Assembly: GCF_018603435.1 (NCBI RefSeq)
Contig: NZ_CP075682.1
Location: 4,774,001 to 4,838,000 of the forward strand
DNA from: Chryseobacterium sp. ZHDP1
GTDB taxonomy: Bacteria > Bacteroidota > Bacteroidia > Flavobacteriales > Weeksellaceae
Reading direction: 5' to 3'
DNA: 64,000 bases
Of this stretch, positions 55,805 to 63,532 are shown piece after piece. The notes under the pieces were generated by a model. That model did no database searches. It was given only the letters and a program-made list of their open reading frames with translations, and was not told the DNA's origin. The number at the start of each line of letters is the position of its first letter. The stretch's first letter is position 1. Position numbers and translations under genes: made by a program.

Positions 55805-56707
55805 ATAAGATATGATCTCTAAATATTTTCTTAAGCTACTTTCAATACTACTTTTCCCCATTATGGAATCCTCGTAAAACAGTGTTCTAAAACCTGAAAC
55901 ATCGAATGGTAATTTAGATCGTTTGTTTTTATCACATAATAAAATTGTAGGTTTATTAATTGCATGTGCATAACCTAATTCATAATATACATTTGGATTA
56001 TCTGGAGTTATTTCAGCTATTATGATAGAACATTTAATTAAAGAATTTACAATATCGGCAATTATTGGTGTAGAAGTATAAAATTCGTCTGCTCTTTCGC
56101 ATTCTAAGCCATATTCCTCACAAATTGGTTTTATAACCTCATTATATAATTTATTAAATTCATCGGAAAACTGCATTACTATAAATGCTTTGGGTTTTTT
56201 CATTGTAACTTTAAAATCTGTAATTTCAACTTCATTACTTGATGTTATGAAAAATTTTAGCTGTGCTTTTTTAATATATTGATTGGATTCGGCGATTTTT
56301 ATATTATTTACATATAGTGTTAATAAGGAGCCAGTAACAATTATTTTTAATTTATATTCTTTGTCTAATTCCAAATTTTCAGGAAATCCAGATCCATTTT
56401 GCCATTCCCATCTTTTTGTTTTGTAATCATACTTTGTAATTCCAAATAATGAACCACTAGCATTCATTCCGATATTTAAATTGCCATATTCTTCTGTTTC
56501 TAGTACTATTTGACACAAAGCTTTAATTTCTTTAACTTTTATATTAAATTCGATAGAACCATTTTCAAAATCTACATCGCTATTTATAACAGAAGTTTGA
56601 TAATATTCATTTCCTTCAGGATCTTTTGCTTTAGTTGGGATATAAGTAATTTTTGTTTCAGTAATTTTTGCTTGACCTGAAGTTACTAACCAATTAATGT
56701 CTTTCAT
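55802..56707 (-). CDS. LamG-like domain fused to a deoxyribosyltransferase-like (TIR-like) domain
   Basis: About 301 residues from the ATG at 56707; an open frame to 56869 overlaps the AraC gene and is not coding. The N-terminal part (about 1-170) is a beta-rich concanavalin/LamG-like sandwich (FENGSIEFNIKVKE, YKLKIIVTGSLLTLYVNNIK). The C-terminal part (about 172-301) has a Rossmann-like fold of the nucleoside 2-deoxyribosyltransferase/TIR superfamily: KAFIVMQFS, IVNSLIKCSIIIAEITPDNPNVYYELGYAHA, KPTILLCDK. The Glu of YYELGYAHA matches the catalytic Glu of these enzymes. Relatives cleave nucleosides or NAD-type substrates and some serve in phage defence. Base composition is more AT-rich than its neighbours, hinting at transfer. 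Confidence 0.75.
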   Translation of the reverse strand: MKDINWLVTSGQAKITETKITYIPTKAKDPEGNEYYQTSVINSDVDFENGSIEFNIKVKEIKALCQIVLETEEYGNLNIGMNASGSLFGITKYDYKTKRWEWQNGSGFPENLELDKEYKLKIIVTGSLLTLYVNNIKIAESNQYIKKAQLKFFITSSNEVEITDFKVTMKKPKAFIVMQFSDEFNKLYNEVIKPICEEYGLECERADEFYTSTPIIADIVNSLIKCSIIIAEITPDNPNVYYELGYAHAINKPTILLCDKNKRSKLPFDVSGFRTLFYEDSIMGKSSIESSLRKYLEIISY

Positions 56708-56762
56708 ATTAATATTTTTTCGGATACCAAATTTAAAAAATAAAAATTGAAAATTTGATTTC

Positions 56763-57677
56763 TCAATTAAACAACCTCCTAAACTCCCCTGGAGACTGAT
56801 TCGTCTTCTGCTTAAATAACTTACTAAACGACTGCGGATGTTCAAAACCCAGTTCATACGCAATTTCACTTACGGATAAATTCGTTGTACTAAGACGTTC
56901 CTTTGCGAGAGTGATCAGTTTATTCTGTATGTGTTGCTGCGTGTTCTGCTGTGTATGGATGCGCAGTAAACTTCCCAGATAATTGGGTGAAATATTCAGT
57001 TGTTCGGCGATGGTTTTCACGGAAGGAATACCATGTTCTAGAAGATTTCCGCTGTTAAAATACTGCGAAAGAACTTCCTCAAATTTATCCAGCAATTCGT
57101 GACTGGATTTTTTTCTGGTGAAAAACTGTCTTTCGTAGAAGCGTTCAGAATAGATCAGGAATAATTCCAGTTGCGCAACAATAAGCTCCTGAGTAAATTT
57201 ATCGATATTGTTTTGGTATTCCTTTTCAATATTTTTAAACAGTTCCACAATAGTTTTCTCTTCTTTTTCCGATAAAAAAAGAGCTTCGTTGATCTTATAA
57301 CTGAAAAAATCGTACGATTTAAATTTTTTGATGAGCGAGGTTCCCCAGAGAAAATCGGGATGAATCAGCAAAAGATATCCGGTCGGTTCAAACTCAACAT
57401 CTGGTTTCATCTCAATTCTTAGAAACTGCATCGGCGAAACAAAACACAGCACGCCCGAATCAAAGTCATATTCCTGCTGACCGTAATTGAACTTCGCGTT
57501 TACATTTCTTTTAAGCCCCACCGAATAAAAATTCTGGGTCCATTTCAGCTCCGTATCATTTACAGGATAGCGGACTTTGCTGTAATCAATTAAGCTGATC
57601 AGCGGATGATCCGGACTCGGCAGATTACAGAAAGCATGAAAATCGGAGATCGAATGAAAACGGAAGGTCTCTTTCAT
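56763..57677 (-). CDS. AraC family transcriptional regulator with N-terminal cupin
   Basis: A 304-residue regulator. The N-terminal domain (about 1-150) is cupin-like; the C-terminal AraC HTH (about 200-304) ends SVSEIAYELGFEHPQSFSKL and KQKTNQSPGEFRRLFN. It lies on the minus strand upstream of the LamG/TIR-like gene with 55 bp between them. It is separated from the SDR on the same strand by the tandem array. AraC regulators of this type often control an SDR; that link here is inference. Confidence 0.87.
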   Translation of the reverse strand: MKETFRFHSISDFHAFCNLPSPDHPLISLIDYSKVRYPVNDTELKWTQNFYSVGLKRNVNAKFNYGQQEYDFDSGVLCFVSPMQFLRIEMKPDVEFEPTGYLLLIHPDFLWGTSLIKKFKSYDFFSYKINEALFLSEKEEKTIVELFKNIEKEYQNNIDKFTQELIVAQLELFLIYSERFYERQFFTRKKSSHELLDKFEEVLSQYFNSGNLLEHGIPSVKTIAEQLNISPNYLGSLLRIHTQQNTQQHIQNKLITLAKERLSTTNLSVSEIAYELGFEHPQSFSKLFKQKTNQSPGEFRRLFN

Positions 57678-57732
57678 AGTAACGAAGTTAATTGTTTTTA
57701 GTGATTTTTATGAAATAAATGTTCTTTTGTTG

Positions 57733-59450
57733 CGACATAAGAGCCTGAAGCGTTAAGAAAATTAAAACATAATCCGTTAAAAAATTTCCGCTGTCTGAGC
57801 GCGGGTATAATCCATAACCGAAGAACAAATTTTGATTCGCGCGAGTTTTGGGAATTTTAGGATTACGTTTTAATTTTTAGCATTCAGGATCTAAGTCTTG
57901 AATTTTTGGTTCTTTTGTTTCAAGACAAAAGAAGTAAATTAATGCTGTAGAATTTGCTAAACGTTCATACTTTTACATTACCTGAGATACAAATCAAAAA
58001 TGACTAAATCAGATGGCTTTTCCGACATAAGAGCTTGAAGCGTTAAGAAAATTAAAACGTAATCCGTTAAAAAATTTCCACTGTCTGAGCGCGGATATAA
58101 TCCATAACCGAAGAACAAATTTTGATTCGCGCGAGTTTTGGGAATTTTAGGATTACGTTTTAATTTTTAGCATTCAGGATCTAAGTCTTGAATTTTTGGT
58201 TCTTTTGTTTTAAGACAAAAGAAATCAATCAATCCTAAATTGCTGTAGAATTTGCTAAACGTTCATACTTTACATTACCTGACATAAATCAAAAATGTCT
58301 ATATCAGGTCTATATCACATGGCTTTTCCGACATAAGAGCCTGAAGCGTTAAGAAAATTAAAACGTAATCCGTTAAAAAATTTCCACTGTCTGAGCGCGG
58401 TTATAATCCATAACCGAAGAACGGATTTTGATTCGCGCGAGTTTTGGGAATTTTAGGATTACGTTTTAATTTTTAGCATTCAGGATCTAAGTCTTGAATT
58501 TTTGGTTCTTTTGTTTCAAGACAAAAGAAATCAATCAATCCTAAATTGCTGTAGAATTTGCTAAACGTTCATACTTTACATTACCTAAATCAAAAATGTC
58601 TAAATCAGATGGCTTTTCCGACATAAGAGCCTGAAGCATTAAGAAAATTGAAACGTAATCCGTTAAAAAATTTCCGCTGTCTGAGCGCGGGTATAATCCA
58701 TAACCGAAGAACAAATTTTGATTCGCGCGAGTTTTGGGAATTTTAGGATTACGTTTTAATTTTTAGCATTCAGGATCTAAGTCTTGAATTTTTGGTTCTT
58801 TTGTTTCAAGACAAAAGAAGTAAATTAATGCTGTAGAATTTGCTAAACGTTCATACTTTTACATTACCTGAGATACAAATCAAAAATGACTAAATCAGAT
58901 GGCTTTTCCGACATAAGAGCTTGAAGCGTTAAGAAAATTAAAACGTAATCCGTTAAAAAATTTCCACTGTCTGAGCGCGGATATAATCCATAACCGAAGA
59001 ACAAATTTTGATTCGCGCGAGTTTTGGGAATTTTAGGATTACGTTTTAATTTTTAGCATTCAGGATCTAAGTCTTGAATTTTTGGTTCTTTTGTTTTAAG
59101 ACAAAAGAAATCAATCAATCCTAAATTGCTGTAGAATTTGATAAACGTTCATACTTTACATTACCTGACATAAATCAAAAATGTCTATATCAGGTCTATA
59201 TCACATGGCTTTTCCGACATAAGAGCCTGAAGCGTTAAGAAAATTAAAACGTAATCCGTTAAAAAATTTCCACTGTCTGAGCGCGGATATAATCCATAAC
59301 CGAAGAACAAATTTTGATTCGCGCGAGTTTTGGGAATTTTAGGATTACGTTTTAATTTTTAGCATTCAGGATCTAAGTCTTGAATTTTTGGTTCTTTTGT
59401 TTCAAGACAAAAGAAGTAAATTAATTCTAAATTGCTGTAGAATTTGCTAA
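57733..59450. repeat. Tandem array of six structured units (290 or 306 bp) with an 886-bp higher-order period
   Basis: Units start with CGACATAAGAGC at 57733, 58023, 58329, 58619, 58909 and 59215. Each contains an 18-bp perfect inverted pair (unit 2: AAAATTAAAACGTAATCC at 58048-58065, complement at 58150-58167). Between the arms is GCGCG-rich sequence. A second hairpin, TTCTTTTGT/ACAAAAGAA, follows, then CTGTAGAATTTGCTAAA. Unit 1 resembles 4, 2 resembles 5 and 3 resembles 6, including private variants, so a three-unit block of 886 bp was duplicated. There is no ORF. The array fills the 1.75-kb gap between the AraC gene and the SDR. Confidence 0.9.
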
Positions 59451-60266
59451 AACCTCCCATTTCCTTGCATCTCCTGTAATCGCATCTACTTTATTGGTAA
59501 GAAATTCCATGGTTCCTACGCCTAAAAGGAAATGTACCGGCGGATTTTGCTCTTTGCTCAGCTGAATCAGAACATCTGCTGCTTTTACAGGATCATTCGG
59601 CTGGTTTCCGTTGATTTCGTCAAGATGTGCCTGTTCCGAACTTCTTGCCGCTTCATAAGCCTGAATAGGATTTGCCGGAGTTTTTACCGAATCTTTAGCC
59701 AAAAAATCTGTACGGAAATATCCCGGATAAATTACCGTTGCATGAATTCCGAAATCTTTTGCTTCTTCAGCCAAAGCTTCCGTAAATCCTGCCACAGCAA
59801 ATTTAGTAGAGCAGTAAATTCCCCAACCCGGAAAATTTCCCGAAAAACCTCCGATAGAAGAAATATTGAAAATATTTCCCGATTTCTGCTCACGAAGATA
59901 AGGCATAGCATTTCTGATGACGTTTAAAGTTCCGAAAACATTCACCGCATAATTTTCTCTTGCTTCCTCATCGCTAAGCTCTTCCAAAGTTCCGATCTGT
60001 CCGTATCCTGCGTTGTTTACCACAACATTGATCTGTCCGAAATGCGCTGTGGTTTTTGCAATGGCAGATTTTACATCATTATTGTCCGTAATATTTACAC
60101 TTAAGGGCAGAAAGTTTTCCGAAGTCTCTCCAAAAGCGGAAATTAAAGAATTCACGGTACGGCTTGTTGCAGCTACCTGAAATCCTTCAGACAATAATTT
60201 TTTAACCAGTTCAAATCCTAATCCTTTTGAAGCTCCTGTCACGAACCATACTTTTTTTGTTTCCAT
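59427..60266 (-). CDS. Short-chain dehydrogenase/reductase (SDR)
   Basis: About 279 residues from the ATG at 60266. The longer frame to 60377 is not supported. A classical SDR: TGASKGLGFELVKKL (cofactor binding, about 9-23), NNAGYGQIG, the catalytic IFNISSIGG ... YCSTKFAVAG (Tyr-x-x-x-Lys), and PGYFRTDF. It reduces or oxidises an unknown small carbonyl or alcohol. Its last codons (to the stop at 59427) are shared with every unit of the tandem array downstream. Confidence 0.9.
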   Translation of the reverse strand: METKKVWFVTGASKGLGFELVKKLLSEGFQVAATSRTVNSLISAFGETSENFLPLSVNITDNNDVKSAIAKTTAHFGQINVVVNNAGYGQIGTLEELSDEEARENYAVNVFGTLNVIRNAMPYLREQKSGNIFNISSIGGFSGNFPGWGIYCSTKFAVAGFTEALAEEAKDFGIHATVIYPGYFRTDFLAKDSVKTPANPIQAYEAARSSEQAHLDEINGNQPNDPVKAADVLIQLSKEQNPPVHFLLGVGTMEFLTNKVDAITGDARKWEVLANSTAI

Positions 60267-60802
60267 TTTTAAATATTTTTTGTTGTTAAATGATGGTACA
60301 AAGATGGAAAGTTGTGCAGTAGGAAATGTAGCCGAATCAGGAAAGAATGTATTCAGATCGTGGATGGCAGAAAACAAAAAAGAGAAACGGGAAAGTTTCT
60401 CTTTTATATACTAATCGTGAGTTCGATGTAAAATCAGGATAAAATATCAATAGGAATTGACTGTAGCACATTTTATAGGATGTTTAAACTTAATGGTTAT
60501 AACCATCGCAAAGGCGCAAAATATTCATTAAATATGGTCTCTTCCTAAGACGCAAAGATTTTATCTTCGATAAAATTAAGTATCAATCCTTATTGAAAAT
60601 CTTTGATTTTCTTGCGCCTTAAAGACTTGAGATTAATAAAAATCTTGCGTCTTTGCGTTTTCCAACAAGAATATTTTATTTTTTAAAAGTTTAAACAAAC
60701 TCAATTAAAAAACAATTAGCTTTAGCCAAAAACTTATACTTAATTTCGGTTAAAATTAATTTTCAATCTTCTAACATCAAACTTACTTTAATTAAGATAA
60801 AA
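60267..60802. other. Repeat-fragment region upstream of the SDR
   Basis: 536 bp. It includes the SDR promoter region (a CATCTTTG -7-like sequence on the minus strand near 60305). A degraded unit of the 33.9-kb array follows (60415-60480: GTGAGTTCGATGTAAAATCA... AATAGGAATTGACTGTAGCA; and 60718-60770: TTAGCTTTAGCCAAAAACTT). A CGCAAAGACGCAAAG-type inverted repeat also lies here (60495-60665, e.g. AAGACGCAAAGATTTT against AAAATCTTGCGTCTTT). Confidence 0.55.
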
Positions 60803-61624
60803 TCAATTTTCCAAAACAGGAATAATATGTTCCCAATTCAGTTGTCGGGCAAAGTCCAAAGCTGTTTTTCCGGATTTTGTCTTTAAATTTTTATCACCTC
60901 CTGCTGCAAGAATCACTTCCACAGAACTTAGATTTCCGGCAATTGTTTCCGCATGAAGCATAGAGTAGCCGTTACTATCCTGACCTGTAATCTCATCCGG
61001 ATTTTCGCTGACGAATTTTACCAGCTCTTCCTTCATGTTTCTGCTCATCGGATGCTCCACAAGATTTTCAGGATGCTCTTTCTGTTCATAGACAATTTCA
61101 ATATCATTAAAATCTCCGAAATCCATTTGCCACGCATTATCGTGTGCTTTTCTTTCCGCCGGAGACATATCCGAACGCATTTTCTGGATTGTAAATCCGC
61201 CATAAGCTTTCGGAGGAAGAGACTCTGCAGAAGATGAAAACAGTTTTGAAAGTCCTTTCGTTTTTTTTGCGCGTTGCGGCATGGCAAAAAGCCAGTCGCT
61301 GATTTCGTTTACAGGAATTTCCACATAATCTCCGACTTCAACATTGGTGAGTTTATTCGGTTGGTTGATGAGGTAGCCTTTGATAAGATCGCCATCGAAA
61401 TTGATGTCATTGATCCACATATGTTCTACAATAGGTGAGTCTGAATAAGGATCTTCCTGAGAAAAAGCTACTTTCACACATGAAACACTCAGTGCCGGAA
61501 TAATTCTTCTGTATTCCCAAGATTGCTCTCTCCAGAAATATTTAAAGGTTTCCTGCGCTTTTTTATAAGCTTTAGACATTTCAGGATCTGCTGCGTCTGC
61601 GAAAAATATTTTATTTTCTGACAT
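60803..61624 (-). CDS. DUF2314 protein with C-terminal ankyrin repeats
   Basis: A 273-residue protein. The DUF2314 region (about 1-140) has KAYKKAQETFKYFWREQSWEYRRIIPAL, MWINDINFDGDLIKGYLINQP and EVGDYVEIPVNEISDW. A short linker and one to two ankyrin repeats follow (about 205-270: NGYSMLHAETIAGNLSSVEVI, SGKTALDFARQLNW). The family is often next to other small accessory genes in Bacteroidetes; function unknown. Confidence 0.82.
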   Translation of the reverse strand: MSENKIFFADAADPEMSKAYKKAQETFKYFWREQSWEYRRIIPALSVSCVKVAFSQEDPYSDSPIVEHMWINDINFDGDLIKGYLINQPNKLTNVEVGDYVEIPVNEISDWLFAMPQRAKKTKGLSKLFSSSAESLPPKAYGGFTIQKMRSDMSPAERKAHDNAWQMDFGDFNDIEIVYEQKEHPENLVEHPMSRNMKEELVKFVSENPDEITGQDSNGYSMLHAETIAGNLSSVEVILAAGGDKNLKTKSGKTALDFARQLNWEHIIPVLEN

Positions 61625-62119
61625 TTTGTTTTAATTATTAGTTTTTATTTTGCTGAAAATTTATTCTGTTATTTTTATTTTGACCAAAATACAGAAAAAT
61701 ATAAGAACAGAAGGTTGAATTTTATACAAATCTGTTTAAACTTTTTATTTAACCGCAAAAGCCGCAAAAGATAAAGTAAACGTCTATTTAAAGTTGTGAT
61801 TATAAATAAGAAGATAACAACAGTTTTTAAAAATCTTTGATTTTTATTCTTTTAAGCGCTTTGATTATTCTTGAAATTCGCTTTATCATTATCTTTTGCG
61901 GTTAACTCTGAATTAGTTTAAATCACAAGGTTAAAAATATTTAAGCGGTTTCCGATCCTGATTTGAATTAAAAATTCACGATTCACCTTGACACAAAACT
62001 AGCCTTTGAAATCTATTTTCAAGCTTCGAACAGCAAATTTCATTTGCCTTTGCCTTCTCAAAATTGTATTGGTAAAAATAATATTTGCGTTTAAAAAAAA
62101 TCCAAATTGAGAAAAGTCC
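61625..62119. other. Gap with an inverted-repeat-bounded segment
   Basis: 495 bp. TTAACCGCAAAAG (61749-61761) and CTTTTGCGGTTAA (61893-61905) are exact inverted ends of a 157-bp AT-rich segment with no ORF, a miniature-element-like arrangement related in wording to the CGCAAAGACGCAAAG repeats near 60.5 kb. The remainder is AT-rich with no visible gene. Confidence 0.5.
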
Positions 62120-62434
62120 TTAAATTTTTCTTTTGTTACCGCATTTCGGGCAGAATGTAGCAGTTTCCGTTCGGTAAGGTTTTCCGCAGTTTTCACAGTC
62201 AGGACCATACATATCAATGAAATGATGCATGATGGCATTAGGATTTGTTTCTTCAAAACCGGTTAAATTATTGTAATAATCCAGCAGTTTTTTGAAATTT
62301 TCATTTAAAGGCTTTTTTCTGGTTGTTTTAAATTCCTGAAATCCTTCAGCTAATAATTTCGAAGCGATTTTTCCCTCTTCTTCATCAAGCATGGGAACAT
62401 CCATTCTGCACCTCCAGCAATATCTTATTTTCAT
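62120..62434 (-). CDS. Small zinc-ribbon protein
   Basis: A 104-residue protein with a Cys pair near the N-terminus (YCWRCRMDVP) and a CxxC-x10-CPKC ribbon at the C-terminus (CENCGKPYRTETATFCPKCG). The middle is helical (KKPLNENFKKLLDYYNNLTG). It looks like a hypothetical flavobacterial protein that binds one or two zinc ions. Function unknown. Confidence 0.75.
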   Translation of the reverse strand: MKIRYCWRCRMDVPMLDEEEGKIASKLLAEGFQEFKTTRKKPLNENFKKLLDYYNNLTGFEETNPNAIMHHFIDMYGPDCENCGKPYRTETATFCPKCGNKRKI

Positions 62435-62466
62435 GATATGTTTTTTTATCCTTTAAGAACTATTCA

Positions 62467-62895
62467 CTAAACATCCTTTATAAAATCCTCATATTCATAA
62501 TAAAACCGCTCGAAGCCATCCATTTTTTCAACAAAAAATTCAAAAGCTTCCCTCCATGTATTTTTATTGAAAACAGAAATGCCGTGCTTTTCAACCCAGA
62601 TTCGGCTGATAACTTTTCCGTTTTCCAGCGTATAAAATTCTTCCTTGTGAAAATCGCCGATAAAATCCTTCAGAATGTCTTCCAGTGACCATATTTTGTT
62701 GTAGTACGCATCTCTGAAAACTTCATCCTTCATTTCGATATCCAGAGAAACTTCCGCTTTTTTCTTATCCGCATAAAATTTAAACGACATATCCTTGATT
62801 TTGGTATCATACAAAATCCATTTTCTTGGAAAAGACTTTCCGAAAGCCGTCCAAAACTCTTTCTTTAACTGCTGTGCTTCCTGTTTACTGAACAT
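62467..62895 (-). CDS. DUF4268 domain protein
   Basis: A 142-residue protein. QQLKKEFWTAFGKSFP, DKKKAEVSLDIEMKDE and FYTLENGKVISRIWVEKHGI match the pattern of DUF4268, a domain found alone or at the C-terminus of restriction-type nucleases. No catalytic motif is evident here. It lies upstream of the zinc-ribbon gene on the same strand, 32 bp away, so both may form a transcript. Confidence 0.8.
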   Translation of the reverse strand: MFSKQEAQQLKKEFWTAFGKSFPRKWILYDTKIKDMSFKFYADKKKAEVSLDIEMKDEVFRDAYYNKIWSLEDILKDFIGDFHKEEFYTLENGKVISRIWVEKHGISVFNKNTWREAFEFFVEKMDGFERFYYEYEDFIKDV

Positions 62896-62923
62896 AACGC
62901 AAATTTAGGGATTTTGCATGGAA

Positions 62924-63000
62924 GAAGGAAGTACGAAGAAGGAAGTAATACGGTCTCTGAAAACTCCCAGCTTCCATCTTCTAACTTCCAGCTTCCCTAT
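62924..63000. repeat. GGAAG/CTTCC micro-repeat hairpin region
   Basis: GGAAGAAGGAAGTACGAAGA with AGGAAGTAA on one side and CAGCTTCCATCTTCTAACTTCCAGCTTCC on the other can pair into a long imperfect hairpin. It lies between the divergent DUF4268 and Rrf2 genes. Confidence 0.5.
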
Positions 63001-63022
63001 TACATATATCAAACAATTTTCT

Positions 63023-63030
63023 TATTTTTG
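63023..63030 (+). promoter_or_regulatory. -7 promoter element of the Rrf2 gene
   Basis: TATTTTTG followed by T, 5 bp before the ATG at 63036. This makes the transcript essentially leaderless. Confidence 0.45.
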
Positions 63031-63035
63031 TAGTA

Positions 63036-63443
63036 ATGCTGTCTAAAAAATCTCAATACGCTTTCAAGGCACTGTCATATCTTGTAGAAAAGAGAAATGA
63101 CGGACCGATTCTTATTTCCGAAATTGCCGAACACAAGAAAATTCCTTTAAAGTTTCTGGAAAATATCCTGCTTGAGCTTAAAAAAGCGGACATTCTCGAT
63201 AGCAAAAAAGGAAAAGGAGGGGGCTATTTCTTCAAAGAAAATCCGGAAAATGTAAAGCTGGCGAAAATCATTCGTCTCGTTAACGGACCCATTGCTCTGC
63301 TTCCTTGCGTAAGTTTAAACTTTTATGAAAAATGCGACGACTGCAGTGAAGATCATTGCGGTCTTCACGACGTTCTGATTGAAGTTCGCGACGCTTCGCT
63401 GAATATTCTGGAGAAAAGAACGTTAATGGATTTGGTGGATTAA
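63036..63443 (+). CDS. Rrf2 family transcriptional regulator
   Basis: A 135-residue Rrf2 protein: MLSKKSQYAFKALSYLVEK, then the winged helix ISEIAEHKKIPLKFLENILLELKK and SKKGKGGGYFF. Cysteines at about 88, 97, 100 and 105 (CVSLNFYEKCDDCSEDHC) could bind an Fe-S cluster, as in IscR-type members. It is 89 bp upstream of cysH, and a 23-bp palindrome lies between them, so regulation of cysteine or sulfate assimilation is likely. Confidence 0.9.
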   Translation: MLSKKSQYAFKALSYLVEKRNDGPILISEIAEHKKIPLKFLENILLELKKADILDSKKGKGGGYFFKENPENVKLAKIIRLVNGPIALLPCVSLNFYEKCDDCSEDHCGLHDVLIEVRDASLNILEKRTLMDLVD

Positions 63444-63467
63444 TCAGATCCTTTTTTTTAAAATAAT

Positions 63468-63490
63468 TAGTCTACTTTTTTGGTAGGATA
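63468..63490 (+). promoter_or_regulatory. 23-bp candidate Rrf2 operator upstream of cysH
   Basis: TAGTCTAC, TTTTTT, GGTAGGATA. On the reverse strand it reads with CCTACCAAAA and TAGACTA, 18 of 23 positions equal to the site at 50775-50797. A -7-like GATATTTG (63503-63510) follows, placing the site at or upstream of -33 of the cysH promoter. Confidence 0.55.
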
Positions 63491-63532
63491 ATTATTTTAT
63501 CTGATATTTGCATTACTTCAAATGAACAAAAT

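Noticed and set aside
57733..59450. CRISPR array
   Set aside because: The units are 290-306 bp and repeat along their whole length. There are no short direct repeats with unique spacers and no cas genes.
61999..62256. Minus-strand open frame of 85 codons
   Set aside because: It overlaps the zinc-ribbon gene in another frame; the Cys motifs belong to the other frame.
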